From the NCBI RefSeq assembly GCF_001613795.1, contig NZ_LPVZ01000024.1:157220-221219 (forward strand): a stretch of 64,000 nucleotides of DNA, read 5' to 3'. Positions within the stretch are counted from its first letter, which is position 1. Each line of letters begins with the position of its first letter. Below, one piece after another: positions 55,422 through 64,000 of this stretch. The stretch is from Thalassospira sp. MCCC 1A01148 (GTDB taxonomy: Bacteria; Pseudomonadota; Alphaproteobacteria; Rhodospirillales; Thalassospiraceae). Below the pieces are notes generated by a model. It searched no databases. It was given only the letters and a program-made list of their open reading frames with translations, and was not told the origin of the DNA. Made by a program: the position numbers and the translations under genes.

Positions 55422-55914
55422 GGTGGGGCGCCTCGTTATGATGGGAAATGTTGCGCAGAATGCGGATCAGGGCATCGGCATCGCCAGATGACAAATCATC
55501 AAACAGCTCGGACACCCAGCCTTCGTGCACCAGCGCACGCTCTGCGAAATCTTTTTCTCCGGCCGCAGTCAGACGGACAATTGATGCCCGGCGATCATTT
55601 TCGACCGGCACGCGGACAATAAGCCCCTCTGCCACCAGACGATCAACAATACCGGTTACATTGCCGTTCGATACCATCAGCGACTTTGAAAGCTCGCTCA
55701 TGCGCATGCCATCGCGTTCACGATACAGGGCGGCGAGCACGTCAAAGCGCGGCAGGGTCGTGTTGAATTCCGTGCGCATTTTCTCGCGCAATTCACCTTC
55801 GATCTTTCGCGAGACTTTCAGGATTTGAAGCCATGCCCGCAGGCGCGCCTTGGAAAGATCGGATGTCTCATTGCCTGTCGTTTCGGAAAGTCGCTCAGAC
55901 TTGTTCATGTTCAT
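55414..55914 (-). CDS. MarR-family regulator inside the anthranilate operon
   Basis: 166 residues: winged helix-turn-helix of the MarR type ([66 protein letters not shown] near 53-118, with the DRR wing). Such regulators of aromatic degradation often release DNA on binding the aryl-CoA. Its start (55914, after GGAGGAG) overlaps the SDR gene by 4 bases and its end overlaps the crotonase gene, so it is made with the enzymes it likely controls. Confidence 0.87.
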   Translation of the reverse strand: MNMNKSERLSETTGNETSDLSKARLRAWLQILKVSRKIEGELREKMRTEFNTTLPRFDVLAALYRERDGMRMSELSKSLMVSNGNVTGIVDRLVAEGLIVRVPVENDRRASIVRLTAAGEKDFAERALVHEGWVSELFDDLSSGDADALIRILRNISHHNEAPHHD

Positions 55915-56669
55915 ACTTCTCCTCCCGAAACGGAAATCGCCTGTCCCGTTATCGATGCCGCGTTCGGGCTGCAAAGCCACATGACCGTCTCAGCCACCTC
56001 TTCGGGCTGAATGAAGCGATTTTGCGGATTGATCTTGGCAAGGCTGGCCCGTGCGGCTTCATCGCTCATACCGGTTTTGGCAACGATGTTTTCCACGGAC
56101 TTCGCCAGCATCGGTGTTTCCATGAAGCCGGGGCAAACCGCATTGATCGTAACCGGGCTATTGGCCAATTCTGCCGCCATGCCCTTGACCATGCCGACAA
56201 CGCCATGCTTCGCCGCACAATACGCCGTAACATAGGCATAACCCTTAAGCCCTGCGGTCGAGGCAATGGAAATCAGTCGACCCGGCTTGGTCTTGTCCAT
56301 TGCGGTCAATCCTTCGCGGAACGTCAAGAACGTACCGGTCAGATTGACATCCATGGTCCGTTGCCACAGATCGACCGATGTCTTGCCAAGCGGCGCACTT
56401 TCAGCCATCCCGGCATTCGCGATCACCAGATCAGGCGTGCCAACCATATCAACCATTGTCGTGAACATGTCTCGAACCGACGTTTCATCGGTCACATCGG
56501 CGACAATGGCGGTGATGTTTTCATGTTCGGCGATCTCGGCCAGCACATCTGGTCGCCGCCCGGAAACAGCCACCTTCACACCATTATCGGCCAGCATCCG
56601 GGCCATCACGGCCCCGACACCGGAACCACCACCGGTGATCAATGCGTTATGAACGGCAAGATCGGCCAT
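55911..56669 (-). CDS. SDR-family dehydrogenase of the anthranilate pathway
   Basis: 252 residues: ITGGGSGVGAVMARML near 11-26, SGRRPDVL after beta-2 (suggests NADP), NAGMAESAPLG near 84-94, catalytic Ser in SIASTAGLKGYAYVTAYCAAKHG with YCAAK near 151. It lies 6 bases after the monooxygenase/reductase gene, so it probably reduces or oxidises a ring ketone or hydroxyacyl-CoA made by that enzyme. The exact substrate is unknown. Confidence 0.8.
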   Translation of the reverse strand: MADLAVHNALITGGGSGVGAVMARMLADNGVKVAVSGRRPDVLAEIAEHENITAIVADVTDETSVRDMFTTMVDMVGTPDLVIANAGMAESAPLGKTSVDLWQRTMDVNLTGTFLTFREGLTAMDKTKPGRLISIASTAGLKGYAYVTAYCAAKHGVVGMVKGMAAELANSPVTINAVCPGFMETPMLAKSVENIVAKTGMSDEAARASLAKINPQNRFIQPEEVAETVMWLCSPNAASITGQAISVSGGEV

Positions 56670-56675
56670 CGGTGC

Positions 56676-58970
56676 TTATACCTTTCCGGTCATGGTTTCG
56701 GCGCGCTCGGCAAGCCGGCACATCTGATCGCGCCCGGCATAGTATGGGGCAGGCCAGTTTTCGGTGCGATTGCCAAGGGTTGCTGCCTGATGCAGCGTCC
56801 AATACGGATTGGCCAGATGTGGCCGCGCCAGACACACAAGATCGGCACGCCCGGCCATCAGGATCGAATTGACATGATCAGGCTCATAAATATTGCCCAC
56901 CGCCATGGTCGGGATATCGGCCTCGTTGCGGATACGATCAGAGAATGGCGTCTGGAACATACGGCCATAGACCGGCTTGGCATCCGTTGTCGTCTGCCCC
57001 GCCGAAACGTCACAGATGTCGACGTCGTTGGCCTTGAGCATTCTGGCAATCTCGACGGCTTCTTCGGGCGTAATCCCCGCATCACCGACCCAGTCATTGG
57101 CTGAAATACGAACCGACATCGGCTTGTTTTCGGGCCATGCGGCACGCACGGCATTGATGACTTCAAGCGGATAACGCATCCGGTTTTCAAGTGACCCGCC
57201 ATATTCATCATCGCGGATATTGCTGACCGGACTGATGAAGGATGACAGAAGATAACCATGCGCGGCATGAACCTCGATCATGTCAAAGCCTGCGCGATCG
57301 GCCATTTGGGCCGATGCAACAAACTGATCACGAACCATATCCATGTCTTCACGCGTCATGGCCTTGGGCACCGCATTGCGGTCCGACCATGCGATGGCAG
57401 ATGCCGACATCAGTGGCCAGTTATCATCCTTTAACGGTGCGTCCATTTCTTCCCAACCGAGCTGAGTCGAACCCTTGCGTCCGGAATGACCGATCTGCAT
57501 GCAGACCTTGGCATCCGTCTCGGCATGGATGAAATCTGTAATCCGCGCCCAGGCCTTCTCGTGGCTGGCATCATAGGCACCCGGGCAGCCCGGCGTGATG
57601 CGACCTTCGGGCGAGACACAGGTCATTTCGGTATACACCAGTCCTGCCCCGCCCTTTGCGCGTTCGGCATAATGCACCAGATGCCAGTCGGTCGGGCAAC
57701 CATCAACCGCCTTGTACTGTGCCATCGGCGAGACAACGATGCGGTTTTTAAGCGACATGTCGCGCAACTGATAAGGCACGAACATCGGATGGCGAACCGG
57801 TGCACTTTCCGGAAGGCCCGCCTGCGTCTGGAACCATTTTTCCGCACCTTCAAGCCATTTGGCATCGCGCAGGCGCAGGTTTTCGTGACTGATGCGCTGC
57901 GATCTGGTCAGAAGAGAATAGGTAAACTGGGTTGGATCAAAATCGAAATACCGTTCGATTTCCTCGAACCACTCCATCGAGTTGCGCGCAGCCGACTGCA
58001 GACGCAGAACCTCAAGGCGTCGTTCGTCTTCGTATTTGCCAAAGGCGGACTTAAGGTCACCTTCGGAATGCAGATAGTTGGCCAGCGCAATCGCGCTTTC
58101 AAGCGCAAGCTTGGTCCCCGACCCGATGGAAAAATGCGCCGTCGCCGCCGCATCGCCCATCAAAACGATGTTCTCATAAGACCAGCTTTTGCAAAGAACA
58201 CGCGGGAAGCTCAGCCAGGCCGAACCACGAATATGGTGTGCATTACTGATCAGTTCGTGACCGCCCAGATGATCCTTGAAGATGTCCTCGCAGGTTGCAA
58301 TCGACTCTTCCTTGGACATCTCGCCAAAACCATATGCATCCCAGGTCTCCTGGGTGCATTCGACGATAAAGGTCGCCGTTTCGTCATCAAACTGATAGGC
58401 GTGCGCCCAAACCCAACCCTTGTCTGTTTCCTCAAAGATAAAGGTAAAGGCGTCATCAAATTTCTGATGCGTTCCCAGCCAGACAAACTTGCATTTGCGG
58501 GTATCGATATCAGGCTGGAAATGCTCGGCAAATTCGGTACGGGTCTTGGAATTCAGGCCATCACTGGCAACAACCAGATCGAACTCCTTGGCATAATGGG
58601 CAGCACTTTCGGCTTCCGTCTCAAAGCGCAGCTCAACACCCAGTTCACGTGCACGTTCTTGCAACAGGATCAAAAGCTTTTTGCGGCCAATGCCGCAAAA
58701 CCCGTGGCCGGTGGAAATCGTCTTTTCGCCGCGATACTGAACCGCAACGTCATCCCAATAGGAAAAGTTGGCGCGAATGGCCTCGGCACTTTTGGTGTCA
58801 TTCTCGGCCAGATTGTCCAGCGTCTCGTCAGACAGCACCACGCCCCAGCCAAATGTGTCATCTGGCTTGTTGCGCTCAATCACAACAACCTCGTGCGCGG
58901 GGTCGCGCAATTTCATCGAGATCCCAAAGTAAAGCCCCGCAGGACCGCCACCCAGACAAGCTACTCTCAC
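56676..58970 (-). CDS. 2-aminobenzoyl-CoA monooxygenase/reductase (bifunctional flavoprotein)
   Basis: 764 residues. Residues 1 to about 375 are a class A flavin monooxygenase ([15 protein letters not shown], the DG-x9 region and [22 protein letters not shown]). Residues from about 385 are an old yellow enzyme-like domain ([45 protein letters not shown]). This fusion is known for 2-aminobenzoyl-CoA monooxygenase/reductase (Azoarcus) and salicylyl-CoA 5-hydroxylase. With kynU and an aminobenzoate-CoA ligase nearby the first is favoured: hydroxylation and dearomatisation to 2-amino-5-oxocyclohex-1-enecarboxyl-CoA. GTG start at 58970 with AAGGGA upstream; an ATG at 59051 would add 27 residues not usual in the family. 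Confidence 0.87.
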   Translation of the reverse strand: MRVACLGGGPAGLYFGISMKLRDPAHEVVVIERNKPDDTFGWGVVLSDETLDNLAENDTKSAEAIRANFSYWDDVAVQYRGEKTISTGHGFCGIGRKKLLILLQERARELGVELRFETEAESAAHYAKEFDLVVASDGLNSKTRTEFAEHFQPDIDTRKCKFVWLGTHQKFDDAFTFIFEETDKGWVWAHAYQFDDETATFIVECTQETWDAYGFGEMSKEESIATCEDIFKDHLGGHELISNAHHIRGSAWLSFPRVLCKSWSYENIVLMGDAAATAHFSIGSGTKLALESAIALANYLHSEGDLKSAFGKYEDERRLEVLRLQSAARNSMEWFEEIERYFDFDPTQFTYSLLTRSQRISHENLRLRDAKWLEGAEKWFQTQAGLPESAPVRHPMFVPYQLRDMSLKNRIVVSPMAQYKAVDGCPTDWHLVHYAERAKGGAGLVYTEMTCVSPEGRITPGCPGAYDASHEKAWARITDFIHAETDAKVCMQIGHSGRKGSTQLGWEEMDAPLKDDNWPLMSASAIAWSDRNAVPKAMTREDMDMVRDQFVASAQMADRAGFDMIEVHAAHGYLLSSFISPVSNIRDDEYGGSLENRMRYPLEVINAVRAAWPENKPMSVRISANDWVGDAGITPEEAVEIARMLKANDVDICDVSAGQTTTDAKPVYGRMFQTPFSDRIRNEADIPTMAVGNIYEPDHVNSILMAGRADLVCLARPHLANPYWTLHQAATLGNRTENWPAPYYAGRDQMCRLAERAETMTGKV

Positions 58971-59162
58971 CAGCTTTTCCCTTCCTGATTTGTTTGGTTG
59001 TTTCGGGAAACTGATAAAACGGTACGCCTCGAATTCATTTATTTCAAGCACAAATATTTTAGGTTTGAAATATTTTCAGATTTGCCTAGACTCCCTCCCA
59101 TCATCAGAATGCGCCCGGTGATATCACCAAGCGCCACAACACAGAATTTCAGGGAACCGACC
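58971..59162. promoter_or_regulatory. Divergent promoter region of the two tryptophan/anthranilate operons
   Basis: The AT-rich part (59030-59090) contains TGAAA-TAT-TTTCA (59066-59078), a palindrome with 5-bp arms. It lies inside a longer imperfect repeat bounded by ATTTCAA (59041-59047) and TTGAAAT (59065-59071). These are candidate MarR operators able to control both directions. No clear -35/-10 pair stands out. Confidence 0.45.
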
Positions 59163-59999
59163 ATGATTACCGACTGGGATGATGCTTATGCCAATGGCGA
59201 TCACATCGCCGATGCCGCAACCTATCCGGAGTTATGGGCGACCCAATCGGCACAATTTCGCGATGAACTCTCAAGCGATGATCGCGCCCGGCTCGACATT
59301 GCCTATGGCGACGCACCGCGCGAGAAATATGATCTTTTCCTCCCCTCCGGCACGCCCAAGGGCTTGGTCGTCTTTGTACATGGCGGTTATTGGAAGGCGT
59401 TTGACAAATCCAGCTGGTCGCATCTGGCCAGGGGTGCGGTAACCAGAGGCTGGGCTGTTTGTATGCCAAGCTACACGCTTGCCCCCGATGCACGGCTTTC
59501 TGAAATCACCCTGCAAATCGGCGCGGCCATAAGGCACGCAGCCACCAAGATCGCAGGCCCGATCCATATCACCGGTCACTCCGCAGGCGGGCACCTTGTC
59601 AGCCGCATAGTATCTGACACATCCCCACTGGCTCCATCAGTTCTGACGCGGATTGAAAACACTGTTTCGATCAGCGGTCTGCATGATCTGCGCCCGCTGC
59701 TCAAAACGACGATGAATGATGTTCTGCAGCTCGATGAGAACGAAGCAACGCGTGAAAGCGCAGCCCTGCTAAAGCCCGCCTTGCCATGCTCGATCACCTG
59801 CTGGGTCGGGGCCGATGAACGCCCGGAATTCGTTCGCCAGAATGATTTGCTTGCCAATATCTGGACCGGCCTTGGCGCCTGCACACGAAGCGTGCACGCC
59901 CCGGACAAACATCATTTCAATGTCATTGCCGATCTCGCAGACCCTGACTCCGATCTTGTCGCCTGCCTGCTCACCCCGATCCGTGCGGAGGACGCATAA
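59163..59999 (+). CDS. Kynurenine formamidase, alpha/beta-hydrolase type
   Basis: 278 residues of the alpha/beta-hydrolase fold: oxyanion-hole HGGYW near residue 75 (the HGGYW motif is typical of this arylformamidase type), nucleophile Ser in GHSAGGH near 139, Asp in GADERPEF near 219 and His in APDKHHFNV near 249. Hydrolyses N-formylkynurenine to kynurenine and formate, joining KynA and KynU. Many bacteria use the unrelated metal-dependent KynB instead. The ATG at 59163 follows CAGGGA. It is divergent from the anthranilate operon and followed after 1 base by the FadJ-like gene. Confidence 0.82.
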   Translation: MITDWDDAYANGDHIADAATYPELWATQSAQFRDELSSDDRARLDIAYGDAPREKYDLFLPSGTPKGLVVFVHGGYWKAFDKSSWSHLARGAVTRGWAVCMPSYTLAPDARLSEITLQIGAAIRHAATKIAGPIHITGHSAGGHLVSRIVSDTSPLAPSVLTRIENTVSISGLHDLRPLLKTTMNDVLQLDENEATRESAALLKPALPCSITCWVGADERPEFVRQNDLLANIWTGLGACTRSVHAPDKHHFNVIADLADPDSDLVACLLTPIRAEDA

Positions 60000-60000
60000 A

Positions 60001-61959
60001 ATGTCGACCGTCACGCTTACAATTGAAAACGCGATTGCCTTCATCACGATCAACAATCCGCCAATCAACGCCACCAGTCATTCGGTGCGTGATGGCCTTG
60101 TTGATGCACTTGATCAGATTGATGGTAATGATGACATCCGGGCTGCGATCCTGATCTGCGAAGGCAAAACCTTTATTGCCGGTGCCGATGTTAGTGAATT
60201 CGGACAACCGCCAAAGCCCCCGATCCTGCCCGAAGTAATCAAACGCCTTGAGGCCACAACCAAGCCGGTCATTGCCGCCATTCATGGCCACGCCCTTGGC
60301 GGCGGACTAGAGGTCGCGCTGGGCTGCCATTACCGCATTGCTGACAGCAAAGCCAAACTCGGCCTGCCGGAAGTCAATCTTGGCCTGATCCCGGGTGCGG
60401 GCGGCACCATCCGCCTGCCCCGTCTGGTTCCGGTCACAGAAGCCGTCAGCATGATCACCAGCGGCAAACCGGTTTCGGCGACCACGGCGAATGAAATCGG
60501 CCTGCTCGACGCGATTGCTCACGGTCTACTCATTGATGCCGCCTGCGACTTTGTCCAGACCATTCTGGACCGCGAAGTGCCGAAGCCGCTTCTGCTGCGC
60601 GATCCCGTTAGCGTTCCGAGTACCGACGAATGGGATGACATCACCGCCGCAACCAAGAAGAAAGCACGTGGACAGGCCGCACCCCTTGCCGCGATCTCCG
60701 CTATTCGAACCGGAATAGAAGAAGGCCCGGATGCAGGCATTGCCTTTGAACGTGAAAAATTCATCGAATTGCGCGACAGTGATCAATCAAAGGCACTTCG
60801 GCACATCTTCTTTGCCGAGCGTTCAGTCGCCAAGCTACCTGAACTCAAGGGCGTGGAACCCAACCTGCTCCATCAGATCGGCGTCATTGGCGGCGGCATC
60901 ATGGGGGCCGGAATTGCCACGGCATCTCTGCTCGCGGGCTTTGACGTCACAATCATCGAACGCGACGACGCTGCCTGCGCCAATGGCCGCGCCACGGTCG
61001 AAAAGCATCTGTCGGGCAGCCTCAAGCGTGGCCTGATCAGCCAGGATCGCTTTGAAGCGCTAATGGCCTCGCTTACGACAAGCACCGACTATGCCGCTCT
61101 GGCCGATGCCGATCTGGTGGTCGAGGCCGTGTTTGAAGACATGGCGGTCAAGCATGACGTGTTTGGCAAGCTTTCGCTTCATTGCAAGGCGGATGCAGTC
61201 CTTGCATCAAACACGTCCTATCTTGATATCAACGAAATCGCCTCACGGTGCATCAATCCAAAACGCGTGATCGGACTGCATTTCTTCTCTCCTGCCCATA
61301 TCATGAAGTTGCTTGAGGTTGTCCGGACCGACAAGGCCGACGCCAAAAGCCTCGCGACCGCATTCGACTTCGCCCGTGCCCTTGGCAAGATCGCAGTACC
61401 GTGCGGGGTGTGCGACGGCTTTATTGGCAACCGGGTCATGTCGGCATACCGCAAGCATTGCGAATATATGCTCGAAGATGGCGCACTCCCCCATCAGATT
61501 GATGCTGCGATGGTGGAATTCGGCTTCCCGATGGGCCTGTTTGCCATGCAGGATATGGCGGGCCTAGAGATTTCCTGGGCCACCCGCAAACGCCTTGCCC
61601 CGTTCCGCGATCCGGCCGAACGCTATGTCGCCCTGGGTGATTACCTCTGCGAGATGGGCCGTTTTGGCAAAAAGAACGGCCTTGGCTGGTATCGTTATGA
61701 TGAAAACGGCAAGCCGCATCCCGATCTGGAAGTCGACGCAATGGTGATTGCCGAATCAGAGAAAAAGGGCATTACACGCCGCGACTTCACCAGCGCGGAA
61801 ATCATGGATGTGATCCTGACCGCCATGCGCAATGAAGGCGACAAGATCCTCTCAGAAGGGATCGCCATCAGCGCCGATGCCATTGATGTGGTGATGATCA
61901 ATGGCTATGGCTTCCCAAGGCATAAGGGCGGGCCGATGTTTGCAACCAAAGCGGGCTGA
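60001..61959 (+). CDS. 3-hydroxyacyl-CoA dehydrogenase/enoyl-CoA hydratase fusion, C-terminus short
   Basis: 652 residues of the FadB/FadJ type. The N-terminal crotonase part (1 to about 190) has both hydratase glutamates (GGGLEVALGCHYRIA and LPEVNLGLIPGAGGT). The dehydrogenase NAD site is GVIGGGIMGAGIA near 298, with SNTSYLDINEIA, HFFSPAHIMKLLEVV and FIGNRVM. The protein stops at GGPMFATKAG, where relatives continue about 45 to 50 residues, so the last dehydrogenase subdomain is incomplete. The convergent neighbour begins 24 bases on. It likely completes beta-oxidation of the ring-derived acyl-CoA; activity despite the truncation is plausible but unproven. Confidence 0.85.
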   Translation: MSTVTLTIENAIAFITINNPPINATSHSVRDGLVDALDQIDGNDDIRAAILICEGKTFIAGADVSEFGQPPKPPILPEVIKRLEATTKPVIAAIHGHALGGGLEVALGCHYRIADSKAKLGLPEVNLGLIPGAGGTIRLPRLVPVTEAVSMITSGKPVSATTANEIGLLDAIAHGLLIDAACDFVQTILDREVPKPLLLRDPVSVPSTDEWDDITAATKKKARGQAAPLAAISAIRTGIEEGPDAGIAFEREKFIELRDSDQSKALRHIFFAERSVAKLPELKGVEPNLLHQIGVIGGGIMGAGIATASLLAGFDVTIIERDDAACANGRATVEKHLSGSLKRGLISQDRFEALMASLTTSTDYAALADADLVVEAVFEDMAVKHDVFGKLSLHCKADAVLASNTSYLDINEIASRCINPKRVIGLHFFSPAHIMKLLEVVRTDKADAKSLATAFDFARALGKIAVPCGVCDGFIGNRVMSAYRKHCEYMLEDGALPHQIDAAMVEFGFPMGLFAMQDMAGLEISWATRKRLAPFRDPAERYVALGDYLCEMGRFGKKNGLGWYRYDENGKPHPDLEVDAMVIAESEKKGITRRDFTSAEIMDVILTAMRNEGDKILSEGIAISADAIDVVMINGYGFPRHKGGPMFATKAG

Positions 61960-61982
61960 CTTATTGTGAAAAGCGCCACACC

Positions 61983-63677
61983 TTACGTTGCCTTTTCCCT
62001 CACCTTGTTTTGAGAAGAACCGATGGTGTTGCGCCCGTTTCGTTTCGCGTCATAAAGCGCTGCGTCCGCGTTTTGGACCAGTTCATCAAGGGATTGGCCC
62101 GGCTGATACTGTGCATAGCCAAGGCTTAAGGTGACCAAAATCTGCGAGCCGTCATAGTCGATTTTTTGTGTCGCCATTTGGTCGCGTAGGCGCTTGGCAA
62201 GCGCCTCGGCTTCGCTGGCCCCTGAATCCGGACAGCAAAACGCGAACTCATCTCCCCCAATTCGTGCGGCCACATCGCCCGCGCGGACATTGCGTTTCAA
62301 AACTTCACTGACCTTGCGAAGCACATGATCACCCGCAACATGGCCATAGGTGTCATTCACTTCCTTAAAGAAGTCGATATCCGCAACCAGTACAGACATG
62401 TCCCCATCATTGCGTTTGATCCGTTCGATATCGCGCGATGCCGTTTCAAAAAAGCATCTGCGGTTCGGAAGTCCAGTCAAAGCATCTGTGCGTGCCTCTT
62501 CCTCTGCACGTTTTTTCGCTACCTCCAGCTCAGCCGTACGTGCACGAATCTGGATACGCAGACTGGCGATGTGCAACACCAACAGCACTGCAATGACGAG
62601 AATGACCGCTGCACCGATATTCTCGCGCTGCCGATACAAAACATCTACAAACCGATCGAAGTCATCAGACGGGTGAAGGAACGCCCGCATCTCAACCGGC
62701 CCCTTGAGACGCCCCTGCTCGGTAAATATCTCGGCGATACGTTCCCAACGCTCAATATTCATATAACCAAGCGGCACAACATTGGGCAGGATCAGTTCAA
62801 TTGACTGACGCGCCTCAAACATCAGATGGGCGCGTGACTTTCCTTGACTGTTGTATTTCTTAAGGATCAGATCAACAATCTCTTCGGGATGCTCAACCGC
62901 ATAACTCCATCCACGCAATGTCGCCGCACGAAAATCCTCTACCAGATCGCTGTTGTTCGTGATTTTGGCCTCTGTGGTGAACAAGGTATCTCCATAAAAG
63001 TCGACACCATACGCCATTGGCGCAAACACCTGAAAATCGACACCCCGGTTTTCCAGCCCAAAGGGTTCATTTGTCAGATACCCGTTGTAAGCATCAGTCT
63101 TGCCATCTACCAGCGCATCAACGGACGTATCGTCAGGCACCAACTCTACATCTTCAAGACTAAGTCCCGCCGCCTGAAGCATCGCCACCAGTTCGGCATT
63201 CATATAGCCACCACTGAGCATCACACGTCGGCCCCTGAGGTCGGCCAGGTCGGTGACATCACCCGCCCCACGGGTCATAAGAATTGAAGGTGAATGCTGA
63301 AAAATCGAGGCTAGCGCCACAATGGGGACACCAACAGACCGGTAGATCAAGGCGCCGGTATCAGCCACGGCAAAATCAACCGCGCCCCCCATGAGTTGAT
63401 CAATCGGGACGACACCATTTTCGACTTCAAGCAATTCGACATCCAGACCGGCGTCGCGATAGAACCCCTTTTCAAGGGCCGCGTAATATCCTGCAAACTG
63501 AAATTGATGGCGCCATTTTAACTGAACTCGAACCTTGCGCTCAGTCATCTTGTCTTGTGCGGCGGTCTTTACACTGCTTTGCAGGGCCTCCGTCTGGGCC
63601 TGCACTGAGTTCATGAAGGCTGCTAGAAATAAGAGCCCGATCAAGCAAGTAGTCATCAATCCCTTACCGCCGAGCAT
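61983..63677 (-). CDS. Membrane diguanylate cyclase with NMT1/ThiY-like periplasmic sensor domain
   Basis: About 564 residues: an N-terminal signal or membrane segment (TTCLIGLLFLAAFM), an NMT1/THI5-like binding domain (about 50-330; LKWRHQFQFAGYYAALEKGFYRDAGLDVELLE), a membrane helix (AAVILVIAVLLVLHIASL) with a short coiled link, then a GGDEF domain with GGDEF at about 474-478. RAGD five residues before it is the inhibitory I-site. It should make cyclic di-GMP in response to a periplasmic ligand, perhaps a pyrimidine-like or amine compound. The start is uncertain: ATG 63677, GTG 63683 (GGAGG close by) or ATG 63761. Confidence 0.83.
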   Translation of the reverse strand: MLGGKGLMTTCLIGLLFLAAFMNSVQAQTEALQSSVKTAAQDKMTERKVRVQLKWRHQFQFAGYYAALEKGFYRDAGLDVELLEVENGVVPIDQLMGGAVDFAVADTGALIYRSVGVPIVALASIFQHSPSILMTRGAGDVTDLADLRGRRVMLSGGYMNAELVAMLQAAGLSLEDVELVPDDTSVDALVDGKTDAYNGYLTNEPFGLENRGVDFQVFAPMAYGVDFYGDTLFTTEAKITNNSDLVEDFRAATLRGWSYAVEHPEEIVDLILKKYNSQGKSRAHLMFEARQSIELILPNVVPLGYMNIERWERIAEIFTEQGRLKGPVEMRAFLHPSDDFDRFVDVLYRQRENIGAAVILVIAVLLVLHIASLRIQIRARTAELEVAKKRAEEEARTDALTGLPNRRCFFETASRDIERIKRNDGDMSVLVADIDFFKEVNDTYGHVAGDHVLRKVSEVLKRNVRAGDVAARIGGDEFAFCCPDSGASEAEALAKRLRDQMATQKIDYDGSQILVTLSLGYAQYQPGQSLDELVQNADAALYDAKRNGRNTIGSSQNKVREKAT

Positions 63678-63799
63678 CCGCACCGCCACCTCCACAACCC
63701 AAGGCCTATTTATCGCCCCCTTAAGCTCTTCAACTATGCACAACTTAAGCGAGACCGACAACTATCAACCGTGAATGCTGACCCAAGACTAAAACGACA

Positions 63800-63830
63800 A
63801 AACCCCGCCAATGGCGGGGTTTGTTGTTTT
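63800..63830 (+). terminator. Rho-independent terminator
   Basis: AAACCCCGCC (63800-63809), loop AAT and GGCGGGGTTT (63813-63822), followed by GTTGTTTT. It lies past the diguanylate cyclase start region and faces right. The complementary strand also ends in a T-rich stretch, so it may serve a leftward gene beyond the edge. Confidence 0.75.
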
Positions 63831-63903
63831 GGTTGCGGGGGCAGGATTAGTCTCCGCCCTTCGGGCTCCGCCAGCTTCGGCCAAAGGCCTTCGCAAAGAA
63901 CCT

Positions 63904-63926
63904 GCAAACAGGCTATGCCTGTTTGC
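63904..63926. repeat. Perfect inverted repeat at the right edge
   Basis: GCAAACAGGC (63904-63913), loop TAT and GCCTGTTTGC (63917-63926) form a perfect 10-bp stem without a T tract. It sits among other short GC-rich hairpins and may be an extragenic palindromic element. Confidence 0.45.
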
Positions 63927-64000
63927 GATGTCCCAATCCGCATGCACCCGACAATCGAACATTAAAAAAGCCCGCCACAAGGGCGAGCTGGTAACGGATA

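Larger units (their letters stand above)
63678..64000. other. Hairpin-rich non-coding edge
   Basis: Holds the leader of the diguanylate cyclase gene, a terminator at 63800-63830 and several further small hairpins (around 63855-63890 and 63904-63926). I see no gene that I trust here. Confidence 0.5.

Noticed and set aside
54579..55622. A 347-codon + strand open frame opposite the crotonase gene
   Set aside because: His/Cys/Arg-rich composition typical of antisense frames; the minus strand gene has clear family motifs.
55833..57104. A 423-codon + strand open frame over the MarR, SDR and monooxygenase genes
   Set aside because: It spans three overlapping genuine genes on the other strand and has no ribosome site or family features.
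57486..58988. A 500-codon open frame on the + strand opposite the monooxygenase/reductase gene
   Set aside because: The minus strand encodes a clear two-domain flavoprotein through the whole stretch. The + strand product matches no family and looks like a codon-bias shadow.
1..64000. CRISPR arrays, insertion sequences, prophage genes, tRNA or rRNA genes
   Set aside because: I looked for regular repeats, transposase or integrase motifs and tRNA-like folds and saw none I could support.

Overview
The window reads as the chromosome of a marine alphaproteobacterium. The moderate GC content, the Tmm/Dmm/N-methylglutamate methylamine genes and the wealth of ABC uptake and catabolic operons suggest Rhodospirillales, with Thalassospira as my best guess; this is inference, since no rRNA or other marker gene is present. 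Almost all of the 64 kb is catabolic operons, each with its own regulator. I see no phage, insertion sequence, CRISPR array, tRNA or rRNA.

1-12.3 kb, methylated amines. After the 3' end of a GcvT-type gene comes a leftward operon dmmD-dmmA-dmmB-dmmC-tmm (trimethylamine and dimethylamine monooxygenation). A divergent XRE-cupin regulator follows, then a rightward run mgsA-mgsB-mgsC-gmaS-purU (methylamine to gamma-glutamylmethylamide to N-methylglutamate, plus formyl-THF hydrolysis to formate). Genes for N-methylglutamate dehydrogenase are not in the window.

12.3-27.3 kb, oxidative pentose and sugar-acid catabolism. A dehydrogenase and an unusual IlvD/Edd dehydratase are divergent from a xylFHG-type ABC importer, a XylX-like dehydratase and a ROK regulator. 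A second set under a GntR regulator holds an L-arabinonate/D-xylonate dehydratase, an RraA-like protein, a 2-oxoglutarate semialdehyde dehydrogenase and a DapA-family enzyme. Both sets converge on 2-oxoglutarate.

27.5-36.3 kb, formate oxidation. A LysR regulator precedes NAD-dependent molybdenum formate dehydrogenase fdsG-fdsB-fdsA-fdsD and fdhD, which would oxidise formate from C1 metabolism. An SDR and a TauE/SafE permease follow.

36.3-44.2 kb, amine uptake and transamination. An omega-amino acid aminotransferase, a MocR regulator and a PotDABC-like ABC importer. Matching repeated boxes lie in front of the aminotransferase and beside the MocR gene.

44.2-62 kb, tryptophan/kynurenine/anthranilate degradation. 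A leftward set holds 2-aminobenzoyl-CoA monooxygenase/reductase, SDR, MarR, crotonase-like protein, acyl-CoA dehydrogenase, 2-aminobenzoate-CoA ligase, kynU, kynA, a Liv-type ABC importer, a thioesterase and a Rid-family protein. A divergent rightward pair holds kynurenine formamidase and a C-terminally short FadB/FadJ-like protein. Two members have non-canonical active sites (the crotonase lacks both hydratase glutamates, the Rid protein lacks the RidA arginine), which points to ring opening and deamination steps after 2-aminobenzoyl-CoA dearomatisation. I consider this the most novel part of the window.

62-64 kb. A membrane diguanylate cyclase with an NMT1-type periplasmic binding domain, then a hairpin-rich non-coding edge.
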